Shown here piece after piece: positions 8,185 to 17,163 of a DNA stretch of 38,663 nucleotides. The translations under genes were made by a program, and so were the position numbers. This DNA comes from CAZGKW01 sp964526295 (GTDB lineage: Bacteria; Planctomycetota; Phycisphaerae; FEN-1346). The notes under the pieces were generated by a model that searched no databases, was not told the origin of the DNA, and worked only from the letters and a program-made list of their open reading frames with translations. Every line of letters starts with the position of its first letter. The stretch's first letter is position 1. The DNA lies in assembly GCA_964526295.1 (NCBI GenBank), contig CAZGKW010000043.1:1-38663 (forward strand), read 5' to 3'.

Positions 8185-9267
8185 TCAGTTTCTCGCGGTT
8201 TCCCGGTACAGCCTTTCGTACGCGGCAAGCATACGCTGAAGGCTGTAAACCTCACAGACCCGGTGCCGGGCCTTTTCGCCTAGGTCATCTCGGGCGCCAT
8301 GGTCGGCCGCCAATTCGCCAATGGCCTGAGCCATTGCCGCCTCATCCCCCGGCGGGACGATCCGGCCGCAGCGGCCCTCGTCTAGCAGTTCGTCGACGCA
8401 CCCGACGCGCGTCCCGATGCATGGCAGGCCGCAGGCCATCGCCTCGTTCAGCGCGTTGGGGTGCTGCTCGCTGTCGCTCGACAGGACGAAGAGGTCGAGC
8501 CGGTTCAGGAAGGCCGGCACGTCTTCGATGCGGCCGACGAGGGTGAGCCGATCCGCGAAACCGAGTGACCGGGCGAGGCCCAGGAGCGGTTCGCGCTCGT
8601 CACCCTCTCCTGCGATGCGAAGCTCCAGGTCCACGCCGCGCCCGACCGCCTCCGCACACGCGCGGACCAGCAGCGCGTGGTTCTTCACCGGCCTCAGATT
8701 TCCCACCGAGCCGACCACGAGTCGGTCCGATGGGGGATCGGTACGAGCCGGACAGAAACGGTCGGTGTCGACGCCGTTCGGAATCACCTGCACTCGGCCC
8801 TTCGGCCAGCCCCAATGCTCGACGAGCATACGCCGCGACGCTCCGCTCACGGTGAAAAGACGCGTGGCGGCCCGGGCAAGGACGTGCGATGCAAATCGCC
8901 GCCGAAGAGGCATGTAGCCCGCTTTCCCAAGGCCGTGGAAACTCAGGACCAGCGGCACGATCGGCCGGACGAGGAGTCGGGCAACGGTCACATCCGGCCA
9001 CGCCCCCCAGTTGCGGGCGTGGATGAGCGTCGGTCGAAGCTCTCGAACCAGCCGCGCGAGACGCACCGGAAGCTGCGGCTCGTTCGGACGGGCGTGCAGG
9101 CATTCGACGCGCGTTCCGGGCGGCAGCCGGTCGGCGATGACAGACTCCCCTTTCAGACAGGCGATGGAATGGCGTATGCCCGGCCCGGTCAGGCCGCTGA
9201 TGACCTTGGCCATGGTGAGCTCCATGCCGCCCGGGCCAAGACCCGGAGTAACGTGGAATACGTGCAT
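8185..9267 (-). CDS. Glycosyltransferase, GT4 family, resembling PEP-CTERM/EpsH1-associated sugar transferase 2
   Basis: A 360-residue GT-B glycosyltransferase. The start MHVFHVTPGLGPGGMELTMA, then VIPNGVDTDRF, VGSVGNLRPVKNHALLV and EQHPNALNEAMACGLPCIGT give a full set of GT4 landmarks. The N-terminus with GGMEL resembles the sugar transferases found with exosortase A (TIGR03088 type); I infer this from pattern, not from a search. It acts in the cytoplasm on a nucleotide-sugar donor and a growing lipid-linked glycan. The ATG at 9267 follows the stop of the O-antigen-ligase-like gene by 19 bases, so it belongs to the same transcript. Confidence 0.85.
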   Translation of the reverse strand: MHVFHVTPGLGPGGMELTMAKVISGLTGPGIRHSIACLKGESVIADRLPPGTRVECLHARPNEPQLPVRLARLVRELRPTLIHARNWGAWPDVTVARLLVRPIVPLVLSFHGLGKAGYMPLRRRFASHVLARAATRLFTVSGASRRMLVEHWGWPKGRVQVIPNGVDTDRFCPARTDPPSDRLVVGSVGNLRPVKNHALLVRACAEAVGRGVDLELRIAGEGDEREPLLGLARSLGFADRLTLVGRIEDVPAFLNRLDLFVLSSDSEQHPNALNEAMACGLPCIGTRVGCVDELLDEGRCGRIVPPGDEAAMAQAIGELAADHGARDDLGEKARHRVCEVYSLQRMLAAYERLYRETARN

Positions 9268-9286
9268 TCGCCGGCGCTCTGCGGCG

Positions 9287-10633
9287 TCAGGACACGGCAG
9301 CCGCTGCTTCTACGTTCACAGGAGTACCTTCGGACTCGACGTTCATCTGCACATCGGCCCGAGCGTTTTCGAAACACCGAAGCAGGCACACGGGCAGCAG
9401 CAGCTTCCACCAGAAAGCCTCGACGTAAAGCTGGTGTCCGGTGATCCCAAAAGCCAGAGAGGAGGCCAGAGACGCCCCCAAAGCGACGGCAACCAGTTGC
9501 ATGGCACGTGCTTGGCTCTCAGGTAAGGCGTGGACCCCCTTGAGAATCACCCAGAGGGTATGGAAGGCGTTCACAACAAGAGCCAGAAGGAGGAGCAGGC
9601 CGGGGACCCCCAGTTCGGCCGCGCATCGAATGTAGGTGCTGTGAGCGTTCATCCCTTCGTACTCAGGCGCATACCGCCCGATGGCTTGCGGGAAATTGCC
9701 CGTCCCGACCCCGAGAATGGGGTGGTCCCGGATCATTCCAAGGCCCCCCCGCCAGATCGCCACTCTGGCGCGGGATGCCGCGTCACGCGACTCCGCCGGA
9801 GACAGGATCGTTTCGGCTCGCCGCACGAACTGCGGATCGGTCAGGTAGATGAATCCAGCGCCTCCCACTATCAGCAGCGCTATGATGAGTACGCGGTATC
9901 TCTTGGGGGCTAGGAACACGAACGCTGCACAAGCTGCGAGCAGCCCCAGGACGGCCGACCGGCTTCGCGTCAGAACGATTGCGTTCATGGCAAACACCGC
10001 GGAAGCGGCACAGAGCAGTCGCCCCCACCAACGGGCCCGAATGAACATCACTGCCACAAGCGGGAGGACCGCTGCCATATAGCCGCCCAGGCCACCCGCC
10101 TCACGGAAATCCGTCCCGCCAACCGTCTCCAGGCGGCCGGAGAGGAAGGCTCGCCGGGGCGTGTCATGGGCTTGAAGGCCGAGGACCAGCGCACCCGCGA
10201 CGAAGGCCCAGAGCACGTAATCCAGTCTCCTCAGCCGCGTTGCAATGTGACTCAACAGGAAGGCGAAAATCACGATTTTCGTCATTTTGACGGAAGGGTG
10301 ATCGGTCACCGTGTACCGGCCTTCCGTGGCCGGACTCATCCAAGTGCTGAACCAGACGAGTGCGAGGAACACCAGCGCCAATATCTCCTGCCTGCGAAAC
10401 AGCTTCCCGAACTCCAGCCGGCGGTAATGAATGGCCGCCCCGACGGCGGTGAGAAGGCCGAGCGTATAGGCGTAGCGAATGCCCAACCCGCGAAGTGGGG
10501 CGTTCCACCACTGAACCTCAGGGCCCACCTGGTAGTGCCCGATGTAACCGATGACCCCCAAGATGGGCGCATACAGCGCTCCCAGCGCACACAGACCGAA
10601 CGCGACAGCAAAGAGAACCGTCTTCAGAGGCAT
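9287..10633 (-). CDS. O-antigen ligase/polymerase-like membrane protein (Wzy_C family)
   Basis: A 448-residue polytopic inner-membrane protein with about ten hydrophobic segments. The C-terminal half has the Wzy_C-type periplasmic region GLGMIRDHPILGVGTGNF, then HSTYIRCAAELGVPG. Proteins of this family polymerise or transfer finished glycan chains at the outer face of the inner membrane. The N-terminal half, with GVIGYIGHYQVGPEVQWW, resembles the putative O-glycosylation ligases that accompany exosortase A (TIGR03097 type). The frame stays open 76 codons upstream, but the ATG at 10633 begins the first hydrophobic segment directly and has GGGAG upstream, so I start there. It lies 122 bases downstream of the asparagine-synthase-like gene. 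Whether it acts as a Wzy polymerase or as a ligase is undecided. Confidence 0.85.
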   Translation of the reverse strand: MPLKTVLFAVAFGLCALGALYAPILGVIGYIGHYQVGPEVQWWNAPLRGLGIRYAYTLGLLTAVGAAIHYRRLEFGKLFRRQEILALVFLALVWFSTWMSPATEGRYTVTDHPSVKMTKIVIFAFLLSHIATRLRRLDYVLWAFVAGALVLGLQAHDTPRRAFLSGRLETVGGTDFREAGGLGGYMAAVLPLVAVMFIRARWWGRLLCAASAVFAMNAIVLTRSRSAVLGLLAACAAFVFLAPKRYRVLIIALLIVGGAGFIYLTDPQFVRRAETILSPAESRDAASRARVAIWRGGLGMIRDHPILGVGTGNFPQAIGRYAPEYEGMNAHSTYIRCAAELGVPGLLLLLALVVNAFHTLWVILKGVHALPESQARAMQLVAVALGASLASSLAFGITGHQLYVEAFWWKLLLPVCLLRCFENARADVQMNVESEGTPVNVEAAAAVS

Positions 10634-10755
10634 GGCTACTTGCTCCCAGTGAACCCTACATCCGTTGCTTCCATCTGCCCGTCCCGATCCACAAGATGCG
10701 GCTGCCCACGGCCGCTGTGCGAGTCCCCCGCCTGCCCGTGCCCTGGAGCGCGGCC

Positions 10756-12510
10756 TCAGGGGGAAGCCGAAGCCCTGTGCTGCTGTCTTTGGCGGAGGGC
10801 GCCTCCGACTTCGTCCAGGACCGTCGCCACTGTGTCGCCGTCTATGATCAGCCGCTTCCACAACCCGAAATTCAGAAGGTTCCAGAAAGTCATGGCCTTC
10901 TTCGGTTCGTGCTGCTGCAGCCCCAACAGCTCCTTTTCATCGACGACCGAACTGACAAGGGAACGCAAGGGATCCAGCACTCCACCTCTGCCTGCCCAGC
11001 GTTCGGGCCGGATGCCGAAGCCGCTTTTCGGACGTTCGATAATGAACCGCGGGATCCCCAATTCGCGAGCCAGACCGCGCAATATGTTTTTCGGACGCTG
11101 CAGCTTGGCATCCCAACTGAGCGTGAACGCCTCGTCGAGGAGCGGACGGTAGGTGTACGGGTATACGACCGCCCGGCCACAGGCTTCGGCCAACTTGGAC
11201 CAGATTTGGATCGTCATTGCCACATCGCCAAAGAGGTCCAAAATGGATACCTGGTCGAACATGCTCCGATCAATGTACGGCTGAATCGCCGCCATGCGCC
11301 CCCGAATGATGCTCTGCGGCTCGACACCGAATCGGTCGCACACCCAATCCCGATCACCGAACGCCCCAAGTGACCAAACCGGATGGTCGACGTGACTCAA
11401 GGGCAGCTCTGTTCGCATGGCGTGGAGCTCAGCCACCAGGCCCTGCCCCCGCCCGAACCAATGGGAAGCACGCTCCAGCAGGGCAAGGCAGGGCTTCCGC
11501 GAGAGCAACCGGAGACTCAAGCGACGGCGTCGATAAAGTCGGTTGTGCAAACCCAGGCCGAACACCCCGTCGGCCCCTTGGCCCACGACGACGACGTCAC
11601 GTTCCGAGGGCAGACCGTCACGAAACAACAGATGCAGTAAAACAGACTGTAAATGGTGAACCGGTTCCTCGGCGGCGGCAATCGCCTCGACGACACCGCG
11701 CACGAAAGCCGCGTTGCTCGTCTCGTGATGGCGGTGCTCGGAGCCGAAAGCCTCGGCAGCGGTGCGCGCGTACTCTCTCTCGCGGTCCCGGTTGGGCTCC
11801 TCAAACGGATAGCTTGTCGAGTAGGTGTGGGGCTTTCCGTAACGCTGCTCGCAGACACGGAACAGGATGGATGAGTCAAGCCCCCCACTCAGCAATAGTG
11901 CCAACCGATCACTCTCGGGAACCGAAGTGACCTCGCGAAGATAACGCAGAACATCCCTTCTCACCGCCGCTCCAGCCCTCGAGCCCTTCCGCGTTGGCTT
12001 CGGCGGGTCGTAGGTATCCAGGGATAGAGTCCGAATCCCACCGGCGCCGATGGGCGCCCGCAGCTCACCACCGAAGGGGAGCCGGTAGATGTCCTTGAGA
12101 AGCGTTCTGGGAGGCATAACGTAGCGATACACTATGAACTCCGGCAGGACGTCTCCTCGTTCACACAATGGTACACCGGCGCGCTTCAGCATCGCGGCGT
12201 GGGTCGAGGCAACGAAGTCCCCGCCCCCGCCTGCCCAGTAGTAGACCGGCCTGCCGCGGTGCTTGGGTACGCGGATACATATCCGCTGCGAGGAACCGGC
12301 GTAGTGGGCCTCCGCAAGCGTGGCGGCGGATGCACCCGAGGAGTCGCGGATCGACTCCTCCACAGAAAGGCGCTCGCGGGTACGCCGACAAGTCGCCAGC
12401 AACTCATCTGTCACCACCGTGAGTACCCGGCCCCCGGCTCGTTCCTCGTGGTTCGGCATCGGCCGGAATCGGCCAGCGATCGGCTCTCTCGTCAGCGCCA
12501 GTAGGAACAT
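10756..12510 (-). CDS. Asparagine-synthase-like protein lacking the N-terminal glutaminase cysteine
   Basis: A 584-residue protein of the asparagine synthetase superfamily. The synthetase half is intact: the PP-loop LLSGGLDSS at residues 207-214 and GQGADGVFG at 310-318 correspond to the ATP pyrophosphatase core. RPKSGFGIRPERW near the C-terminus matches the usual terminal motif. The N-terminal half starts MFLLALTREP instead of MCGI, so the glutaminase nucleophile is absent; glutamine is unlikely to be its nitrogen donor. It may adenylate a carboxylate and use free ammonia or another amine. It follows the glycosyltransferase-ligase gene by 16 bases. An ATG at 12510 fits the first beta strand. 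Regions near 11630 are less GC-rich than the neighbours. Confidence 0.8.
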   Translation of the reverse strand: MFLLALTREPIAGRFRPMPNHEERAGGRVLTVVTDELLATCRRTRERLSVEESIRDSSGASAATLAEAHYAGSSQRICIRVPKHRGRPVYYWAGGGGDFVASTHAAMLKRAGVPLCERGDVLPEFIVYRYVMPPRTLLKDIYRLPFGGELRAPIGAGGIRTLSLDTYDPPKPTRKGSRAGAAVRRDVLRYLREVTSVPESDRLALLLSGGLDSSILFRVCEQRYGKPHTYSTSYPFEEPNRDREREYARTAAEAFGSEHRHHETSNAAFVRGVVEAIAAAEEPVHHLQSVLLHLLFRDGLPSERDVVVVGQGADGVFGLGLHNRLYRRRRLSLRLLSRKPCLALLERASHWFGRGQGLVAELHAMRTELPLSHVDHPVWSLGAFGDRDWVCDRFGVEPQSIIRGRMAAIQPYIDRSMFDQVSILDLFGDVAMTIQIWSKLAEACGRAVVYPYTYRPLLDEAFTLSWDAKLQRPKNILRGLARELGIPRFIIERPKSGFGIRPERWAGRGGVLDPLRSLVSSVVDEKELLGLQQHEPKKAMTFWNLLNFGLWKRLIIDGDTVATVLDEVGGALRQRQQHRASASP

Positions 12511-12526
12511 CCTGCGGCCCCGAACC

Positions 12527-13921
12527 TCAATACGAAGCGTTCCCTGAACGGCCCGGGCGCGCCCGGACGTGGCTGACCACCGGCAGGAGTTTCCCCGTCG
12601 GCGAGCGTTCGATCCGGTCGACGTAACGAACGGCCACCGGCACGGAACCTCCCAGGTAACGCGCCATCACTCGACGGAGCTCGGCATCCTGAGCCTCGGT
12701 CTGCTCGGACGTGCGGACCAACGCCACGTCCACGGTGTAGTCTGCTGCTTGCTCAACGCGGTAGCTGGCGATGCCGCAATCCTTGAACAGGTGAGGGAAA
12801 AGCTCGCCCGGCAAACATCCCCCCTCCGGCTTGCGAATAACCTCCGTGACGCGGCCGACGACCTTCTTCAGCACCGGGTAACCCCGGCCGCAGCTGCACC
12901 AGGCAAGCGGCCCCTCGGCAAAATCCCCAATATCATATCGGATGAAGGGCATGCTGTACTGCGTGAGTTTAGTGACGAGTATGCGACGAAGCCCCGTCCC
13001 CTCGGGGCCGTCACCCAGTTCGACCACCACGTTCTCGGCGTCCACATGCAGACCCTCGTGCCGATCGCACTCCACGGCGATCAACCCCATCTCGCGCGAC
13101 CCATAGCGGTTGAACACGGGTGCGGGGAACGTCGTCTCCAGAACCTCCCGCGAGACCTCGTCGAGGGTTTCGGCCGCACTGATGATGGCGGCTCGGGGAT
13201 AGACCGGTCGGAAGCCCCGATGCTGAAGGTACCGCGCAAGCTCCACCAGAGCGCTCGCGTAACCCAAAAGTCCGTCAGGCCGGAACCGCGTGAGGCGACC
13301 GTGAGCAACTTCGAGGTCCTGCTCGTCCATTTTGAAGCAATCGATGAAAAGCCGGTTAGTTATGAGACGCTGGAGGCCCTCCCGCAGGTCCTGGCGGCTT
13401 GAGGGCTCAAATCGTCCGGCGCCCCACAGCATCGCGACGGAACTGCCGCGGCGAAGACCCGCCATGGCGGACGCCCAAGACTCGGCGGCGTTCTTACACA
13501 GCAAAGCATCGTAATCCGACCAGAAATGCAGCGGCTCGCCACTCGAGCCCCCGGTGGCCAGCGGCCGGACTTGATCCCGAGGGTAGTTCTCCGCCAGCAT
13601 CCCATCGCCTTCCGCGCGGATGATATCTTTCGTCAAGACCGGCCAGGCCGCCAGGTCCTCCAGCCGCTCCAAAGGAAAGGGGACCCTTCCCTTCTGAACC
13701 AGTCGGCGGTAGTAAGGAACGTGCTGAACCGCGTGCTCCAGCAGGGCGTTGAGCTTCTCGGTCTGCTGCCGCCGGACCTCCTCCGGCGCCGTCCAGTCCG
13801 CCCCCTCGCGTCGTCGATGCGCCGTCGCCAGACGGCCCTGGTAGCCGCCGGGACGCAGGCGCGGCCATAGACCGTAGTAAAGCCTGCCGGCTAGCGCACA
13901 TGCCCATCGACGAATCGACAT
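12527..13921 (-). other. Ligase half of the fused frame, possible independent start
   Basis: The ATG at 13921 opens with MSIRRWACALAGRLYYGLW, which looks like a natural N-terminus of a CapK-like protein. The resulting 464 residues equal the length of the paralogue at 3171-4565. A weak GAAGAG ribosome site precedes it. If the upstream homopolymer is a sequencing error, this is a separate gene; it could also be an internal translation start. It is listed so that the boundary is not lost. Confidence 0.45.
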
Positions 13922-15271
13922 TACACTCTTCACGCGTTCAGGCCCCGCGCCTGGGCGAAGAGCGCCCCGGCGCCCCTGCCGGCGTCTTCCCCCTCGAGGT
14001 CTTTCTTCGACCAGGCGCTCCAGCTCCTCCGTTTCGGCCTTCATCCGTTCCTGCCAGGTCCACAAGGAGGCGGAACGTCCCTCCTGGGCGGCTCGCATGC
14101 GTGCGGCCAGGCCGGTCTCGGTACAGGCACGGGCCAGGCACCGGCCGAGCCCCGCCTCGTCGTCGGCGTCGGCCAGGAGGGCGTTCGTCCCGTCGGTCAG
14201 CAGGTCCTCCGTCGAGTGGTCGCGTATTGAAACAATCGGCAAGCCCGCCCGAATCGCCTCGTACACCGGATTACATCGGTTCGTCACGTCGTTGGCGATG
14301 ACAAATACGTCCGCCAGGTGCATCAATTGCCACACCTCGGCGTGCGCGACGCTGCCCAGCCAGACCACCTCCTCGGCCACGCCGAGGTCACGCGCCAAGG
14401 CCTGTAGCCGCTCCCGTTCCGGCCCGTCACCGGCGACGAGTAGTTGGGCATCGGGGCAGGCCTCCCAGCAGTGCCGGAACGCCCGAAGGACCCGGTCCAG
14501 CCGCTTCCAGTAGCTCAACCGCGAGCACGAGACGATCCACTTGGCGTCGGGCCGCAGGTTCGGCGGACCACCGGCCGCGAACGCCTCGCGGGTCCACGAC
14601 GGGTCGACCTGGGGCCGGTCCACACCGTTCTGCCAGAACCGAAACCGCGAGAGGTCGATCCCGAGCCGCCTCGCCACCTCGTCGCCCCGCGTCCCGTCGT
14701 TGCCACAGATCAGCAGGCTGTGCGGCACGAGATACCCCGCCGCCGCCACGGGATAGCGAAGCCATACCAGGGGCCTCTCCATCAGGTCGGCCAGGAACGT
14801 TCCGTAGAGCCGCGTCACGTTCGGTATCCGCCACGCCGCGCCGAGCAGGAACCCCGCCAAGGCGGCATACTGATTGTGGGCGTAAACCAGGTCGAATTCC
14901 CGTCGCTGACGATACCGGAGCCGCATCGCCAACGCCAACAGACTGGCCGTCAGAAGCAGCATCGTCGCCATGTTCAGCAGCCACCGAACCGGGTACGGCA
15001 ACTCCTGGGATCCGGTCGTCTGTTTCAGCCAGCGGCGCAGCGCCTTCAGCGGCGGCAGCCAGCCGCACGGCGCGAAGAACACGTCACACTCGTCCCCCTG
15101 CGGAACACGGATGGGCTCTCGCCGGTCGCCGAGAACGGTGTATTGCGGCAGGACCACCGTGACGTCGTATCCCCAACGGACATGTCCGCGCAGCGTCTCC
15201 CTCAAAGAAGGCATCCCGCCCCCCCCTCCCATCGGCCACACGGGCAACGCCGAGATGTGCAGGATCCTCAT
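12527..15271 (-). CDS. Glycosyltransferase (GT4) joined in frame to a CapK/phenylacetate-CoA ligase-like domain
   Basis: One uninterrupted 914-residue frame. Residues 1-420 are a complete GT4 enzyme: MRILHISALPVWPMGGGGG, FWQNGVDRP, SRLSYWKRLDRVL and a donor site around NPVYEAIRAGLPIVSI. Residues 451-914 are a complete CapK-like adenylating domain: GGSSGEPLHFW, NRYGSREMGLIAVE, IRYDIGDF and SPTGKLLPVV. The linker (residues 424-450) is Gly/Arg-rich and unlike a normal domain linker. The ATG at 15271 overlaps the deacetylase stop (ATGA). Either this is a true fusion coupling sugar transfer to carboxylate activation, or a one-base error in the GGGGG run (plus-strand CCCCC at 13989-13993) has removed a stop. 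With one G fewer, the transferase would end at TGA 13930-13932, nine bases before the ligase ATG at 13921. I favour two real genes with an indel, but the sequence as given encodes one protein. Confidence 0.75.
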   Translation of the reverse strand: MRILHISALPVWPMGGGGGMPSLRETLRGHVRWGYDVTVVLPQYTVLGDRREPIRVPQGDECDVFFAPCGWLPPLKALRRWLKQTTGSQELPYPVRWLLNMATMLLLTASLLALAMRLRYRQRREFDLVYAHNQYAALAGFLLGAAWRIPNVTRLYGTFLADLMERPLVWLRYPVAAAGYLVPHSLLICGNDGTRGDEVARRLGIDLSRFRFWQNGVDRPQVDPSWTREAFAAGGPPNLRPDAKWIVSCSRLSYWKRLDRVLRAFRHCWEACPDAQLLVAGDGPERERLQALARDLGVAEEVVWLGSVAHAEVWQLMHLADVFVIANDVTNRCNPVYEAIRAGLPIVSIRDHSTEDLLTDGTNALLADADDEAGLGRCLARACTETGLAARMRAAQEGRSASLWTWQERMKAETEELERLVEERPRGGRRRQGRRGALRPGAGPERVKSVMSIRRWACALAGRLYYGLWPRLRPGGYQGRLATAHRRREGADWTAPEEVRRQQTEKLNALLEHAVQHVPYYRRLVQKGRVPFPLERLEDLAAWPVLTKDIIRAEGDGMLAENYPRDQVRPLATGGSSGEPLHFWSDYDALLCKNAAESWASAMAGLRRGSSVAMLWGAGRFEPSSRQDLREGLQRLITNRLFIDCFKMDEQDLEVAHGRLTRFRPDGLLGYASALVELARYLQHRGFRPVYPRAAIISAAETLDEVSREVLETTFPAPVFNRYGSREMGLIAVECDRHEGLHVDAENVVVELGDGPEGTGLRRILVTKLTQYSMPFIRYDIGDFAEGPLAWCSCGRGYPVLKKVVGRVTEVIRKPEGGCLPGELFPHLFKDCGIASYRVEQAADYTVDVALVRTSEQTEAQDAELRRVMARYLGGSVPVAVRYVDRIERSPTGKLLPVVSHVRARPGRSGNASY

Positions 15272-17040
15272 GGGTAGCCCTCCACCGCGGCGCGGCGAAG
15301 GTATACCGTCCGGTAGGCGGTGACCAGCCGTCTGATGGCCACCCGGCGGCGTCGCAGCCACGTCTTCGGCGATGAGGACTCCTCCACGCGAACGAGTTCC
15401 CCTACGTCCGTGGGCGCCGGCGGCCGAAGCGGCGCTCGGGCCGGGGCCGCCTTCACATCCAGGCCAGGCCCGCGGCACTGCCGGGGCGAGATGAGTCGCC
15501 ACGAACCATCCGGCAGATGAACGCTCAGCATAATCCTCTCGCCCGCCGAGCCGCCTTCCGGGCTTGCCTTGCAGAGCAACCGGTCCTCGGCGGCGCTGAA
15601 CGAAAGGCCCGGCTCGTACGCCTCTCTCTGCCGCCACCACGCCGACAGGTCCGAAAGATGGCCCGTCCAGACGTCCGGAAGGGCCAGCGCCTGCTCGCAC
15701 AGGAACCGCACGAGATCCGGTGCCGCGCCCAGCCGACCCGGCATGTCACCGTGGCCATACAGGTTGAGCGGTTCGCCGGCGGCATGCTTCTTGGCGATGA
15801 GCCGTGCGAAGAAACGGCGGCTCACCTCGCCGTCGAGGGCAATATCGAACTTCGGGAAGAAGTCACCAAGGCAATGGAATGGGATCTCGAGGACGGGTTG
15901 GAGGCGGCCCCCTGCCACGGGGTAGTACGGCAGATTGTCGTGGTCCAATCCGAAGCAGCAGGCATACCGGTAGCCGAGCGCGATTAGCGGTGGATACATC
16001 GAAGGATGCCAGAAGTGGGCCGGGGCCGCCAGCCCCACCGGCTCGGTGCCCAGTCTGCGGAGGAAGGCGTCGGCCCGGCGGGCGTCCCGCTGGTTCGTCG
16101 CTCCCTCAGGGAACACCATGTGCGAACTGGTATGGCTCCCCACCTCCAGGCCGGCGGCGGCCGCGTTCTGGATCAGGTCCGCAGTGGCACGGCACCGATC
16201 GGCACAAGCGAAGATTGAGATCGACGGGGCGAACGGCGCCGCTGCCTGCAAGAACCCCGCGAGGTTCTCGCGGGGGCCGCCGTCAAGGTCGGTCCGCAGG
16301 CAGAAGACCGTCCGGCTCCCGCCGGGCCAGTACCATTTCTGGACGAACGGCAACCCGCGGGACAAAAACGCACGTCGGATCACCTCCACGACGACCCGTC
16401 GGACGTTCTTCTTGACGACCCACGCCTGGCGGTGCCAGAGGCGGAGGTCCCGCTCCGGGTCCACGGCCACGTATTTCTTCCCCACACGCTGCGAGGGCCA
16501 CAGCCGGTCCAGGCGGAAGGGCAGCACGAAATACTCGCCCTTCCCCACGCGGCCCTGCTCGACCCGCACCGCACCGGGCGCGTCCGCGTTCGGCAAGCCG
16601 GAGAAGTCGTCCTCGTGATAGGGAAGGGCCCAGCTTTGCGGTGCGGAAACCGAGTCGCCCGTGGGGCGGTCGACTTCCGCCAGAAGCGCGCTCCCCTCCT
16701 CCTCGAGACGGTGGCACAGGCGGCGCGTCCGCCGGGCGGTTCGTGCCGGCACGACGATCAGGGCCGGGGCACCGCCTTCCGTAGGGACCTCGGGCAGGAG
16801 CCCCCATGCGAGGCCCTCGCTGGAAAGCAATGACTCCCAGGACGGGTCGGCACAGGCCAGCCCCACCCCCACGAAGCGGAAACGGCTGGACGCATCGACC
16901 ATGGCGCGGGCATCCGACACGGGGTCCGGGAGCTCCGGTTTCGGCCACTGCGGAGCCCCCCGGGACGAACTGGCGGCAGACACACCGTTTACGTCGCTGT
17001 ATCGGCCGTTCTTGCGAGACACTCCCACAAATTGTATCAT
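15268..17040 (-). CDS. Polysaccharide deacetylase family protein with a long N-terminal extension
   Basis: A 590-residue protein. A NodB-like deacetylase core starts near residue 243 with FCLRTDLDGG (Asp250 and Asp252), followed by the metal triad motif SHTSSHMVFPEG (His303 and His307), PAHFWHPSMYPPL and the closing NLYGHGDMPG. The core would remove acetyl groups from glycan. The first 240 residues are not a domain I recognise; they include YFVLPFRLDRLWPS, and a basic segment leads into the core. About 100 residues after the core end in an Arg-rich tail. No signal peptide is visible. The ATG at 17040 is the first in the gap to the divergent GNAT gene, with little ribosome-site support; an inner ATG near residue 48 is possible. 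It heads the second leftward run, and its stop overlaps the next start (ATGA). Confidence 0.8.
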   Translation of the reverse strand: MIQFVGVSRKNGRYSDVNGVSAASSSRGAPQWPKPELPDPVSDARAMVDASSRFRFVGVGLACADPSWESLLSSEGLAWGLLPEVPTEGGAPALIVVPARTARRTRRLCHRLEEEGSALLAEVDRPTGDSVSAPQSWALPYHEDDFSGLPNADAPGAVRVEQGRVGKGEYFVLPFRLDRLWPSQRVGKKYVAVDPERDLRLWHRQAWVVKKNVRRVVVEVIRRAFLSRGLPFVQKWYWPGGSRTVFCLRTDLDGGPRENLAGFLQAAAPFAPSISIFACADRCRATADLIQNAAAAGLEVGSHTSSHMVFPEGATNQRDARRADAFLRRLGTEPVGLAAPAHFWHPSMYPPLIALGYRYACCFGLDHDNLPYYPVAGGRLQPVLEIPFHCLGDFFPKFDIALDGEVSRRFFARLIAKKHAAGEPLNLYGHGDMPGRLGAAPDLVRFLCEQALALPDVWTGHLSDLSAWWRQREAYEPGLSFSAAEDRLLCKASPEGGSAGERIMLSVHLPDGSWRLISPRQCRGPGLDVKAAPARAPLRPPAPTDVGELVRVEESSSPKTWLRRRRVAIRRLVTAYRTVYLRRAAVEGYP

Positions 17041-17163
17041 CAGGCGGGGTTTTGCCGCAAGCGCCACCGACCGGCGGCCGATGTAACATAACACGATCCT
17101 GGGCGGCGCGCCGGGGCTCGATTCGAGGCCAGCGCGGTGCACGGCAAAGCTAGGGACGCCCAA

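Noticed and set aside
15272..15700. N-terminal extension of the glycosyltransferase frame
   Set aside because: The frame stays open upstream, but it lies entirely within the deacetylase gene; the ATG at 15271 overlaps that gene's stop and gives the proper GT4 start.
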